DNA of 12,444 nucleotides, from the NCBI GenBank assembly GCA_026770585.1, contig MU646459.1, positions 57,965-70,408 on the forward strand, given 5' to 3'. Both the position numbers and the translations under genes were made by a program. The stretch is from Baffinella frigidus (Eukaryota; Cryptophyceae; Cryptomonadales; Baffinellaceae). This document shows, one piece after another, positions 1 to 6,090 of this stretch; positions within the stretch are counted from its first letter, which is position 1, and each line of letters begins with the position of its first letter. The notes under the pieces are model-generated. The model was given only the letters and a program-made list of their open reading frames with translations. It had not been told where the DNA came from and did no database searches.

Positions 1-138
1 GGGGAGAGAGAGAGAGCGAGAGCGAGGGAGAGAGGGAGAGAGAGAGATAAATAGGGAGGGAGGGAGAGAGAGAGAGGGGGAGAGAGAGAGATAAATAGAG
101 AGGGAGGGAGAGAGAGAGAGGGAGAGAGAGAGAGCGGG
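1..138. repeat. GA-rich simple repeat, copy 1
   Basis: The stretch is almost purely G and A (GAGA, GGGA and GATA motifs). A very similar tract occurs at 260-395, and each lies directly left of a copy of glyoxalase exon 2, so tract and exon were duplicated together. On the minus strand it is a pyrimidine tract downstream of the exon copy, in the position of intron sequence. Confidence 0.9.
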
Positions 139-145
139 GAGGCAC

Positions 146-193
146 CGCGCAGCCTGAGGCGAACTCCTCGTGGCGGTGCACGTGCATTCCAAC
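146..193 (-). pseudogene. Decayed second copy of glyoxalase (GLOD4-like) exon 2
   Basis: On the minus strand this repeats exon 2 (406-456) nearly base for base, including the GMHVHRHEEFASGC motif. The acceptor side has changed: exon 2 has CAG in front of GTG TTT GGA, whereas here the bases are TCTGTTGG and no AG sits at the matching place. The last codon is GCG instead of GAG, though the GTGCC donor remains. Using the nearest upstream AG (just after an ATACAG) would shift the frame. I read it as a non-functional by-product of a tandem duplication of about 260 bp. A rarely used alternative exon cannot be excluded. Confidence 0.7.
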
Positions 194-259
194 AGACAAG
201 TTGCTGTATTGCTGGTATGTGTGCGCACCCCTCAACGAGAGGGATACGAGAGTGAAGGG

Positions 260-294
260 GGGGTGGGGGGTTGGAGAGAGGGAGAGAGAGATAG

Positions 295-328
<34 letters not shown>

Positions 329-395
329 CGAGGGGGAGAGAGAGAGATAGATAGATAGAGAGGGAGGGAGAGAGAGAGAGGGAGGGAGAGAGAGC
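260..395. repeat. GA/GATA-rich simple repeat, copy 2
   Basis: The tract contains GATA runs (about 289-313 and 347-357) within GAGA. It is the partner of the tract at 1-138. Relative to the minus-strand gene it begins about 10 bases into the intron after exon 2. Confidence 0.9.
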
Positions 396-405
396 GGGGA
401 GGCAC

Positions 406-456
406 CTCGCAGCCTGAGGCGAACTCCTCGTGGCGGTGCACGTGCATTCCAAACAC
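406..456 (-). CDS. GLOD4: Glyoxalase/VOC protein, GLOD4-like, internal exon 2
   Basis: Read on the minus strand, CAG is followed by 17 codons giving VFGMHVHRHEEFASGCE, then the donor GTGCCT. This matches the segment of animal GLOD4 that carries VLGMKVLRHEEF followed by EGC, which lies in the first beta-alpha-beta unit of a vicinal-oxygen-chelate (glyoxalase) domain. Exon 1 at 1798-1872 ends in FFEK at phase 0, and this exon starts at phase 0, so the join reads FFEK-VFGMHVHRHEEF without a gap, just as in the family. GLOD4 proteins are glyoxalase-fold proteins whose catalytic role is poorly defined. The first half of the tail and the second VOC domain would lie left of the window. The intact splice sites and frame suggest a live exon. 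The decayed duplicates around it leave some chance that the whole locus is a pseudogene. Confidence 0.8.
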
Positions 457-485
457 CTGCCACGCCGCCGCATTATCTACTTATA

Positions 486-586
486 TCCCTGAAGTGGCGA
501 GTAGGTTCATACGCCCTACCGTAGGGCTCTAGGACCTGCCTAGGACCTCTTGGCGGTCAAATTTGACCGCCTCGCCACTTAAGGGA
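486..586. mobile_element. Family A foldback element (MITE-like), 101 bp, intact
   Basis: The ends TCCCTGAAGTGGCGAG and CTCGCCACTTAAGGGA are inverted repeats with one mismatch, and TA lies on both sides (484-485, 587-588). Inside are CCCTAC-C-GTAGGG, a repeated TAGGACCT, and an 18-bp perfect palindrome centred on AAATTT (553-570). There is no coding capacity. Copies at 8426-8526 and 10355-10455 have exactly the same length. TA flanks are the mark of Tc1/mariner-type integration, so a cross-mobilised non-autonomous element is likely. Confidence 0.85.
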
Positions 587-590
587 TAGG

Positions 591-730
591 ACGCATACTA
601 ACGCAAACTAACGCAAACTAACGCAAACTAACACAACTGCATTCCAAACACCTGCCGCAGAGCCGCATTATGTACTTATATAGGACGCACACTAACTCAA
701 ACTAACGCAAACTAACTCAAACCAACACAA
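591..730. repeat. CTAACGCAAA decamer tandem repeats (two short arrays)
   Basis: About four copies lie at 597-636 and about four variant copies (CTAACTCAAA/CTAACGCAAA) at 691-730. The arrays belong to the two units of the larger tandem duplication. Confidence 0.85.
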
Positions 731-936
731 CTGCGACGCGGTCCTTCATGCGTCACCACGCCAGAGGACTCGAGGGAAACCGACGCCTTATCCACGCAGG
801 ATCTGGCGTCGTTAACTTAAGTATCCAGGGGATTCCCCTTGAAAGATGTCAAAAGTGGATGTTTCGAGCCCTCTGGAATGGTTCGTCCGGTGCCACGCGT
901 TGCATCAAGGGTGGGAACCCCTCAACTCTGAACCCT

Positions 937-974
937 GTGCTCCGAGAGGGATCACGGTTCCCCTCTCGGAGCAC
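937..974. repeat. Perfect hairpin with 14-bp stem
   Basis: GTGCTCCGAGAGGG (937-950) pairs with CCCTCTCGGAGCAC (961-974) around a 10-base loop. The hairpin is bracketed by direct repeats of CCCTCAACTCTGA (about 919 and 979). The rest of 736-1030 shows nothing I can assign. Confidence 0.75.
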
Positions 975-1029
975 GAAACCCTCAACTCTGACCCCTCGAG
1001 CTTCTGGTGACGCATGGCTTGGTTGAGAA

Positions 1030-1100
1030 CGCACGAAACCCGAAACCCGAACCCGAAACCCGAACCCCGAACTCGAAACCTGAAACCCGAACCCTAAGGC
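1030..1100. repeat. Degenerate telomere-like repeat, CCCGAAA type
   Basis: Tandem variants CGAAACC, CGAACCC and CTGAAACC end in CCGAACCCTAAGG. They resemble the CCCTAAA telomere repeat with A-for-T and G-for-T changes. A related module (CGAAACCCGAACC, TAAGGCAGGC, CCGAGGC, CAGCCACCTGAAA) recurs at 1366-1410, so the segment was copied to both sides of the family B element at 1203-1316. Confidence 0.7.
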
Positions 1101-1202
1101 AGGCACCGAGGCCAGCCACCTGAAAAATTATTCTGTTCGCATGGATAGCCTCGTGTGGTTGGTTGACAACGCACGGCCGTGCGTGGTCCCTTTCGTATCG
1201 TA

Positions 1203-1316
1203 AGGGTGCCTCGCTCATAAGAAAGCGCACCCCCCTAGGACCAACACAGGGCCCTAGGCATGGTCCTACTGTAGGGTCCTAGGAGGAAGCGCTTTCTTAT
1301 GAGCGAGGTACCCCTG
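1203..1316. mobile_element. Family B foldback element (MITE-like)
   Basis: The arms GCCTCGCTCATAAGAAAGCGC and its complement around 1288-1310 match the family B ends (CAGGGGTACCTCGCTC). The interior is the typical CCCCTAGGACC, GGGCCCTAGGCAT, CCTACTGTAGGGTCCTAGG core. The left tip has lost bases and the expected TA pair is not clean, so this is an older copy. Short open frames through it are by-products of the inverted repeats. Confidence 0.8.
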
Positions 1317-1479
1317 AACCACCCCCGGTATCTCAAGCCTGGCCTGACCGCCTTACGAAACCCGAACCATAAGGCAGGCTCCGAGGCGGGTCCTGCCAGC
1401 CACCTGAAACCCCTAAACCGTAATCCGCAAACCCTGACCCCTAAACGTATCACAGAGAATCTGTTAATTAAAGCCTTTC

Positions 1480-1551
1480 CTGCCAACGGAATTTACTACA
1501 CAGATGTTTTTTACTAGTATGGTTGAATTGTGTAGTAATTTTCGTTGGCAG
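1480..1551. repeat. Hairpin with 23-nt arms, AT-rich
   Basis: CTGCCAACGGAATTTACTAC at 1480 onward pairs with its complement at 1529-1551, with two mismatches and a 26-base loop. It lies in the intron between the glyoxalase exons and may be an old foldback element. Confidence 0.75.
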
Positions 1552-1603
1552 AAATGGGAGGCGACACGCGAGAGCAGAAAGATGCTCTGGAGAGTCACCT
1601 ACC

Positions 1604-1662
1604 CAGAGGCATACATCACTGAGTATACAACGTATACGAAGATTTATTATACATTGCCTCTG
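1604..1662. repeat. Imperfect AT-rich foldback
   Basis: CAGAGGCA (1604-1611) and TGCCTCTG (1655-1662) bound an interior containing GTATACAACGTATAC, itself nearly palindromic. It lies within the same intron. Confidence 0.55.
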
Positions 1663-1697
1663 ATAAAAACCGGGGCCAGGCACGCGGGCGGCGCAGC

Positions 1698-1796
1698 TGC
1701 CACACAGCGGGCTACAACGGGATTTCGTGAATAATGAAGTAACTGAAAGTCGGCCAGATTCGGGCCGAAAATCCCTTGGTAACCCGCTGTGTGGTA
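1698..1796. repeat. Inverted repeat made from the start of the glyoxalase intron
   Basis: The first 30 or so bases of the intron after exon 1 (right arm, 1766-1796, including CCACACAGCGGG in the minus direction) recur inverted at 1698-1727. The arms match at about 26 of 30 positions. RNA from this region could fold next to the splice donor. Confidence 0.7.
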
Positions 1797-1797
1797 C

Positions 1798-1872
1798 CTT
1801 CTCGAAGAACTCGAGAGACTCGTCGAGCGATCCGACCTTGTACACCCAGTGCAGCGGCCGACGGTAGTCCTT
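1798..1872 (-). CDS. GLOD4: Glyoxalase/VOC protein, GLOD4-like, exon 1 (N-terminal part of the domain)
   Basis: On the minus strand a well-formed acceptor (CACTAAC branch-like motif, pyrimidine run, then TTCGACAG) is followed by 25 codons: KDYRRPLHWVYKVGSLDE, then SLEFFEK, then the donor GTACCA. The same frame is stopped by TAA inside the presumed intron, which supports the acceptor. The sequence matches the first beta strand and helix of GLOD4 (RALHFVFKVGN then a FYRDVLGM helix), including the His that in VOC enzymes is a usual metal-ligand position. Joined at phase 0 to exon 2 at 406-456 it gives a continuous GLOD4-like N-terminus. The exon with the initiator Met must lie further right. The leader frame at 2826-3218 is one candidate. 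A truncated twin of this exon is at 1998-2057. Confidence 0.82.
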
Positions 1873-1918
1873 CTGTCGAAGAGAGATACGCGGTTGTTAG
1901 TGCCGACACGACCGCCAT

Positions 1919-1921
1919 GTG

Positions 1922-1957
<36 letters not shown>

Positions 1958-1997
1958 GGGAGAGAGAGAGAGAGGGAGGGAGGGAGAGAGAGAGATA
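1919..1997. repeat. GA microsatellite between two copies of glyoxalase exon 1
   Basis: The tract is about 78 bp of GAGA with GGGA interruptions. It begins next to the 5' flank of the intact exon 1 and ends inside the duplicated exon, whose sequence dissolves into CT repeat on the minus strand. Confidence 0.9.
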
Positions 1998-2057
1998 GAG
2001 AGACTTGTCGAGCGATCCGACCTTGAACACCCAGTGCAGCGGCCGCCTGTAGTCCTT
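1998..2057 (-). pseudogene. Truncated copy of glyoxalase exon 1
   Basis: The minus strand reads KDYRRPLHWVFKVGSLDKSL after an AG (GGGCGCAG). It then runs straight into CT microsatellite where the intact copy continues with EFFEK and a donor. Relative to 1798-1872 it shows Y-to-F and E-to-K changes as well as silent ones. No donor allows an in-frame join to the next copy, so I take it as a broken duplicate. Confidence 0.75.
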
Positions 2058-2064
2058 CTGCGCC

Positions 2065-2128
2065 CCCACATAGTGTACTCGTTAGTTTCTATTCCTGCTG
2101 TGCCCACGTAGTGTACTCGTTAATTTCT
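2065..2128. repeat. Direct repeat of about 26 bp, two copies
   Basis: CCCACATAGTGTACTCGTTA (2065 on) recurs as CCCACGTAGTGTACTCGTTA (2103 on), each followed by a TTTCTA motif. It lies just upstream of the truncated exon 1 copy. Confidence 0.8.
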
Positions 2129-2825
2129 AAATTAAGTGTCCACTGTCCCAGATTCGGAGCTGACAACGCCCTAGATTGCGCGTTCCAGGGTCCCAGCCTC
2201 CAGTCAAAAGCGCTGGTTCGCAACCCTACAGGGATCGGGGTTTCTAGCTCTGCCTCACTCGGGTTGCCCGACTATTCTCGAAATGACATCCTAGGTTTGC
2301 GGTACAGATCTGTCAACTTTGGAGCGGGAAAGAGCCCGGGCTGACCAAATGGGCGAGCCCAAATAGACTGAGACAGAGCGGGGATGTGAGCTGCCTGCAT
2401 GTACTTCGGGGATTTAAGCTGCCTGCGTGTAAAATCCTTCCGGGATTGGGGGTCGGGGGGTTGGGCTGCCTGCGTGAACTTGGGCTGCTCCACAGCGGTC
2501 GCCGCACCCGCCATCACAGGCATCTGCGGTTCAGGGTTTAGGGTTCAGGGGTTAGGAGATACCATCGGAGGCATCTGCGCGCGGCCACCGTCGCGAGACA
2601 ATCCTCGCCACCTCTCCCAGAACCAACGCTGGCAAACTGCATGCGCCCGCCGACCGCGGGGCGGCGAGCACGCATTGGGGGGTGGCGGTGCCGACAACAT
2701 GACCAGGGGCAACGACGTTCACATCTCAGGGTTTCCGGAATGGGCCTGGATGGGATCGCTCACCGAGGCACCACCCCGGAGCCGACGCGTTGAAGAGAAG
2801 ACGGGCGCAGCGAGCGGGCGGGAGC
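2129..2825. other. Gene-free stretch, possibly intron
   Basis: No open frame here has a domain or convincing composition. It holds a loose repetition of GCTGCCTGC with ATG/GTG (about 2390-2480). A short TTTAGGG-like patch lies at about 2528-2556 between two copies of GGCATCTGCG. If the leader frame at 2826-3218 belongs to the glyoxalase gene, this is intron. Another minus frame (2719-2943) contains VFSSTRRLRGGASVSD, a composition also seen after algal signal peptides, but it has no start of its own. Confidence 0.4.
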
Positions 2826-3218
2826 TCACGCTTGCGGCTGGAAAGGATGCAGTGTCCACGCGGTCAGCTTGTTCGTGGATTGCGATTTTGCTGATTTCGA
2901 CTCTTGCTGATCCAGAGAGCTCAGCGACGCGCCGCACAGACAAGGCCGGTGTTTCGCACCATGGGATCTCGCGGACACATCGTTCTGGGCACCGCTATTC
3001 GCTTCCTCCGCAGCCGCGTAATACTTAAGGCTCTGTGACCCCCCCCCCTGCACTGCTCGCTCATGTCGACAAAAAAGGACTTGGTTGCGGAACGAGCGGG
3101 GTTGGGCGAAACCGGGAGCGCCACGGAGACGCGCGAGCGCAGGAGAGGGAGAGAAGGCGCCGACCGCGAGGGGGAGGATCGCCAGAAGGAAGGTCGAGCC
3201 GCGTTTGGAGGAGAGCAT
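2826..3218 (-). CDS. Putative plastid-targeted protein, 5' part (signal plus transit peptide)
   Basis: The chosen start is the ATG at 3218, because the protein then begins MLSSKRGSTFLLAILPLAVG, a short basic head and a hydrophobic core, followed by A-FSPSPALARLRGAPGFAQPR. A Phe at the first position after the predicted signal-peptidase site, then a Ser/Ala/Arg/Pro-rich stretch, is the bipartite import signal of complex red plastids. Codons in this part end mostly in G or C. The frame stays open for 130 codons to a TGA at 2826-2828, but beyond about residue 46 nothing is recognisable. An exon end is possible, for example at the GT after FRNQ (phase 0) or after AQND (phase 0). Either could join the phase-0 start of the glyoxalase exon at 1872, which would make a plastid glyoxalase-like protein; this is inference only. 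It could instead be a separate small gene. Confidence 0.55.
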   Translation of the reverse strand: MLSSKRGSTFLLAILPLAVGAFSPSPALARLRGAPGFAQPRSFRNQVLFCRHERAVQGGGSQSLKYYAAAEEANSGAQNDVSARSHGAKHRPCLCGASLSSLDQQESKSAKSQSTNKLTAWTLHPFQPQA

Positions 3219-3233
3219 GCGAGCACCGGTCAA

Positions 3234-3989
3234 CCTCTCGCCTTGGATGCTGCAGAACAGGTCAGTTCACACGGGATTTTGATCGAGTTTTCGGGCCCAC
3301 ATCCCCTCAAAATGACCCGTGCGCCCCCTCCCCCACCGCCCCCCCCTCGTCCTGCAGCTCAGCGCTGCGCATGTTGTATTGAGCGCAGCGTGACGCGCTT
3401 CCTCTGTATCCAACTTGTCCGTGTACCTTGCGCGCGAGGGATGGCGCACAGTAAGCTCCGCCCAAACGTGTGCCATCTCTTTATTTTAGCGGCGGGGCTA
3501 GGGGCAGCCTGGTTCGCGCGGGGCCCGCTTGAGCGTCCGCACGCGACCCCTCGCTTCACTGATTGCGGCGGTACCAACGCGGAGACGCGCTGAACACTCC
3601 GCGCCCTGCCCCACCCACTGTCCACCAAGAGAACTAGTGAACCTTGGCGCGCTTACACTCTGCGAGAGGTGAAGCGGGAGGCGAAGCGGGAGGCGAAGCT
3701 GTCCGCTCAGCGGGACGCTAGGTGGCGCACCGTTGCGGACACACCTTCCGTGGAGCGGTGATTCAGTCACCTATGGATCGTCCCTTGAGTTTTTCTGGGC
3801 GGCTCGTTCCACTCGCTGTTTTGGAACGGGACGAGCTTTGCTCTTTCCCCAGCCATCGCCGCACCGACAGCGCGCTTGGCACCCCGGTGTCTCTTCTGCG
3901 GAAACCCCCTCACCATCCGTGCCCCATGACAGGTGGCAACCAGCGTGACACCGACCGCGCGCGCGCGGCGGCCAGGTGCGTCCCCACCA
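3234..3989. other. Anonymous GC-rich stretch upstream of the leader frame
   Basis: This should contain the promoter of the minus-strand leader frame, but I see no clear TATA box or initiator. A 12-bp unit (GGCGAAGCGGGA) is repeated about three times at 3668-3703. A plus-strand frame at 3441-3593 begins MAHSKLRPN followed by a hydrophobic run (CHLFILAAGLGAAWF). It is only 50 codons long and too weak to call a gene. Confidence 0.4.
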
Positions 3990-4154
3990 TGCAAAAAGCC
4001 AACGCCAGCGAGGTACTTAGAGCCTACGGATTGCCTACGGTAGGAGCCCCCCTCCTATGACTTCTAAACAACTCTTTGTTTTAAACGTCGTAGGAGGAGG
4101 GGGGGTTCGTACCGTATGCTAAGGGGTCCGCTGGCGTTGTCTCCTGGCATTACC
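3990..4154. mobile_element. Family C foldback element, copy 1
   Basis: The ends AACGCCAGCG (4001-4010) and CGCTGGCGTT (4129-4138) are inverted, and longer arms include GCCTACGGTAGGAGCCCCCC and its complement. The second copy at 11637-11806 is the reverse complement and stays similar beyond the inverted ends (GCAAAAAGC on one side, TGGCATTAC on the other). The mobile or duplicated unit is therefore about 165 bp. No coding capacity. Confidence 0.75.
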
Positions 4155-4208
4155 CACCACCAACCCTCACAAAAAGCCCAAATCACTTCTGTCCTTCTAT
4201 TTTTCTTG

Positions 4209-4254
4209 TACAAGGACGCCGGATAAGGACACCGTCATCCGGCGTCCTTGTACT
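4209..4254. repeat. Perfect hairpin with 17-bp stem
   Basis: GTACAAGGACGCCGGAT (4209-4225) pairs exactly with 4238-4254 around a 12-base loop. Confidence 0.8.
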
Positions 4255-4355
4255 TGTGCAAACCCCAACCCGGTTTAGGGGTTGGGCCTGCTGTGAGGGC
4301 TGGTGGTGCATCCCCACCCAACATCACACACCTCGACAGAACACCTCACATCGTC

Positions 4356-4401
4356 AAAACGCGGGCCTTGGTAGGCCGTAGGGCTCTCAGGCCCGCGTTT
4401 T
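4356..4401. repeat. Perfect hairpin with 13-bp stem and GTAGGCCGTAGGG loop
   Basis: AAAACGCGGGCCT (4356-4368) pairs with 4389-4401. The loop carries GGTAGGCCGTAGGGC, close to the CCTAC/GTAGG core of element families A, B and C, so it may be a minimal relative. Confidence 0.65.
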
Positions 4402-4472
4402 TACACGGGCCTAGGAGCACTACTGCCCACTTTCAAAAAAAAGGTGCGTCCGTACCATACATTATTCCTGTA

Positions 4473-4660
4473 GGTCCTGTAAGGTTGTTCGAGCTCCCAC
4501 AATAGGCGGACACTGGGATTGGTTCCGCAGGATGCTTCATTCAGCCCCCCCCCGGTGCAGAGGATCACCACACAGCCCATGCACCTCTCGCAACCTCTCG
4601 TGAAGCTTGACGAGAGGGTGCCGTGTTTCCTTGCCCTTGACGCTGCCGTGTTTCCTTGCT
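4473..4660 (+). repeat. Dispersed repeat D, copy 1
   Basis: The order is GGTCCT, TTCGAGCTCCCAC, ATAGGCGGACAC, a CTGCAG-like site, GGTGCAGAGGATC, CAGCCCATGCACCTC and GCCGTGTTTCCTTGC. Copies lie at 5917-6090, 7860-7942 (minus), 11493-11610 and 12229-12330. The tail region (4594-4617) also forms a small CCTCTCGT/ACGAGAGG hairpin. Confidence 0.75.
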
Positions 4661-4669
4661 CTGCCTTCT

Positions 4670-4834
4670 CCACCCTGGAGGCCACCTCAGGGTATTTTGG
4701 ACGTCCCAAAAGTCAACTCCCCTTGAAAAGGACCAAAAGTCAACTCCGCTTGAAAAGGACTGAGGGCTCAGTCCTTTTCAAGGGGAGTTGACTTTTGGGA
4801 CGTCCAAAATACCCTAAGGTGGCCTCCAGGGTGG
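4670..4834. repeat. Long near-perfect palindrome, 64-nt arms
   Basis: The left arm 4670-4733 and right arm 4771-4834 match at 63 of 64 positions; the single difference is TCAGGG versus its partner CCCTAA. The spacer contains a 28-bp direct copy of the inner part of the left arm (4733-4760) plus GGACTGAG/CTCAGTCC, which extends the hairpin. Near-identity of the arms points to recent formation or gene conversion between arms. No clear target duplication was seen. Confidence 0.9.
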
Positions 4835-4879
4835 TTTCAAGCATCGATCCTCCCGGAGCACAGCCACGCCGGAGTCTTG

Positions 4880-5060
4880 GAACGGGTTGCCAAAAGTCAA
4901 TTCCTCCTCAAGGCCTGGGTTTCCAAAGTTGACATGCGTACCCTGTTGCGCAATAAAAAATCCACCCCCCTCGTCCAATCTGGCGTGGACGGTCTCGACC
5001 CCTTCCTGCCATTCATCCCAGAAGGAACATGCAACCGCGAGAAGCGGTACTGCCCCGCCA
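4880..5060 (+). other. Exon-like open stretch, uncertain strand
   Basis: The plus strand reads KAWVSKVDMRTLLRNKK, later SGVDGLDPFLPFIPEGTC and NREKRYCPA, with codons mostly ending in G or C, and then hits a CT microsatellite. The minus strand of the same bases is also open (DEGGGFFIAQQGTHVNFGNP), so the strand is not settled. No family is recognised. Possible donors are GTACTG at 5047 and GTCTCT at 5062. Treat as an unproven exon candidate. Confidence 0.25.
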
Positions 5061-5061
5061 C

Positions 5062-5106
<45 letters not shown>

Positions 5107-5116
5107 CCTCCCTCTT

Positions 5117-5147
<31 letters not shown>

Positions 5148-5167
5148 CTCTCTCTCTCTTTCGCTCC
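5061..5167. repeat. CT microsatellite
   Basis: About 105 bp of CTCT with CCCT and CTTT interruptions. It separates two exon-like stretches and resembles the pyrimidine-rich introns elsewhere in the window. Confidence 0.9.
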
Positions 5168-5180
5168 CTCTCTCCCGCCC

Positions 5181-5356
5181 ATCTCTGCCGTTCCTCCCGA
5201 GTGGAACAGCCGGGTGAAGACGGCATGCGGGTGCGAGCTAAGTACTAGCTCTGTCTCAGTTAATCTGTTCTCATCAAAATGATGAGACCGCAAGTCAATT
5301 CCATCTCTGCTGTTCCCCCAAGTGGAACAGCCGGGTCAAAGCGGCATGCGGGCACC
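5181..5356 (+). repeat. Direct repeat of a 55-bp exon-like fragment (two copies)
   Basis: The copies at 5181-5235 and 5302-5356 both encode WNSRVK-(T/A)-ACG in one frame. GTG/GTC and AAG/AAA are silent differences and ACG/GCG changes Thr to Ala. A one-base deletion upstream of the Trp in copy 2 breaks the PPEW context. The silent-biased differences hint at past coding. Each copy also contains a GTTCC/GGAAC mini-hairpin. Confidence 0.6.
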
Positions 5357-5424
5357 GCCCACTAGCCCTCAGAGGTGCCCGCCCACTAGCCCCCAGAGGT
5401 GCCCGCCCACTAGCCCTCAGAGGT
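5357..5424. repeat. 24-bp tandem repeat, about three units
   Basis: The unit CCGCCCACTAGCCCTCAGAG plus GTGC repeats nearly perfectly. Being a multiple of three it leaves plus-strand frames open without implying coding. Confidence 0.9.
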
Positions 5425-5450
5425 GGCTCAAACAGTGCTCCTGGGTATTT

Positions 5451-5503
5451 TCGATTTCCCTTGGATCGGGGTCAAAAGTGACCCCGATCCAAGGTGAAAT
5501 CGA
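5451..5503. repeat. Hairpin with 24/25-nt arms
   Basis: TCGATTTCCCTTGGATCGGG and the following TCA (5451-5474) fold onto 5479-5503 with one indel and a 4-base AAAG loop. Confidence 0.85.
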
Positions 5504-5664
5504 AGACTTTCCAGGGCAGTATTTGAGGCACTTGGGAGGGCTGGTGGGCACTTGGATGCTTTGTCGTGATTGCGTGTGACCACCCCCCGGACATGTCCTC
5601 TTCTGACCCCTCTTCTCACCCCTCGGGGTTCGAAGAGCGAGGGGTTCGAACAGGACCCAGGGGT

Positions 5665-5915
5665 TCTCTAGTGCCCCGCACAGCCTAACTACCTCTCTAG
5701 TGCCCCGCACAGCCTCAGTACCTCTCTAGTGCCCCGCACACCCCTTGCACCTCTTTACTGTCCTCAGCCCATGCACCTCTATACTGCCCTCAGCCCATGC
5801 ACCTCTCCAGTGCCCTCAGCCCATGCACCACGCGTGCTAGTGCCCCGCACAGACCATGCACCTCGCGGCAGCGTCAAGCATGGTGAAGCACCATGCACCA
5901 CACGTGCTAGTGCCC
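5665..5915 (+). repeat. Minisatellite of CTAGTGCCCCGCACAG / CCATGCACCTC units
   Basis: Roughly eight units of 26-30 bp, each with AGTGCCC(C/T), CAGCCCATGCACCTC and CT ends. Isolated units also occur at 6281-6310 and in the tail of repeat D. Unit length and sequence vary too much for a CRISPR array. Confidence 0.85.
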
Positions 5916-5916
5916 C

Positions 5917-6090
5917 GGTTCTTCGAGATCCCACCATAGGCGGACACCGGAACGTGTTCTGCAGAAAAGCCATGCTTCCTTTCGGATCTCGCATTCAGGG
6001 CCCCCGGTGCAGAGGATCGCCAGACAGCCCATGCACCTCGCGTGCCCCCTGGTTCAGCTTGACGCAGCCGTGTTTCCTTGCCCGTTTCAA
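5917..6090 (+). repeat. Dispersed repeat D, copy 2
   Basis: Contains TTCTTCGAGATCCCACCATA, GGCGGACACCGGAAC, GCCATGCTTCCTTTCGGATC, CCCGGTGCAGAGGATCGCC, CCCATGCACCTCG and GACGCAGCCGTGTTTCCTTG. It is the longest copy and runs directly into the splice-acceptor-like modules at 6079-6121. Confidence 0.75.

Larger units (their letters stand above)
457..735. repeat. Tandemly duplicated intron/exon-border segment
   Basis: The segment that ends at exon 2 is repeated. ATTCCAAACACCTGCC, then CGCATTAT, TACTTATAT and GGACGCA occur at about 446-590 and again at 641-690. In the minus direction the second unit contains another splice acceptor (CAG at 652-654) plus the first 14 bases of exon 2 (638-651). After that it diverges into CTAACGCAAA-type decamer repeats. 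The first unit is interrupted by the foldback element at 486-586. Confidence 0.8.

Noticed and set aside
1299-1517. Small proteins starting MSEVPL or containing RGTSLIR (also at 9576-9767 and 11161-11349)
   Set aside because: They are read from the inverted ends of family B elements, so their similarity to each other reflects the transposon and not a gene family.
2399-3028. Longest plus-strand open frame (209 codons)
   Set aside because: No domain, leader or sensible composition. It overlaps in antisense the better supported plastid-leader frame, and its start lies in imperfect repeats.
4209-4401. Transcription terminators of bacterial type
   Set aside because: The hairpins are part of a window full of foldback elements, and no bacterial gene precedes them; the T run after the second is only five bases long.
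4877-5248. Long Ser/Leu or Arg/Glu frames through the CT tract (also at 1776-2111, 1712-2107 and 11860-12320)
   Set aside because: These are translations of GA/CT microsatellite, which is open in several frames. Only the flanking non-repetitive parts were considered.
5665-5915. Possible CRISPR-like array
   Set aside because: Units and spacings are irregular, spacers are not unique, and the context is eukaryotic. It is a minisatellite.
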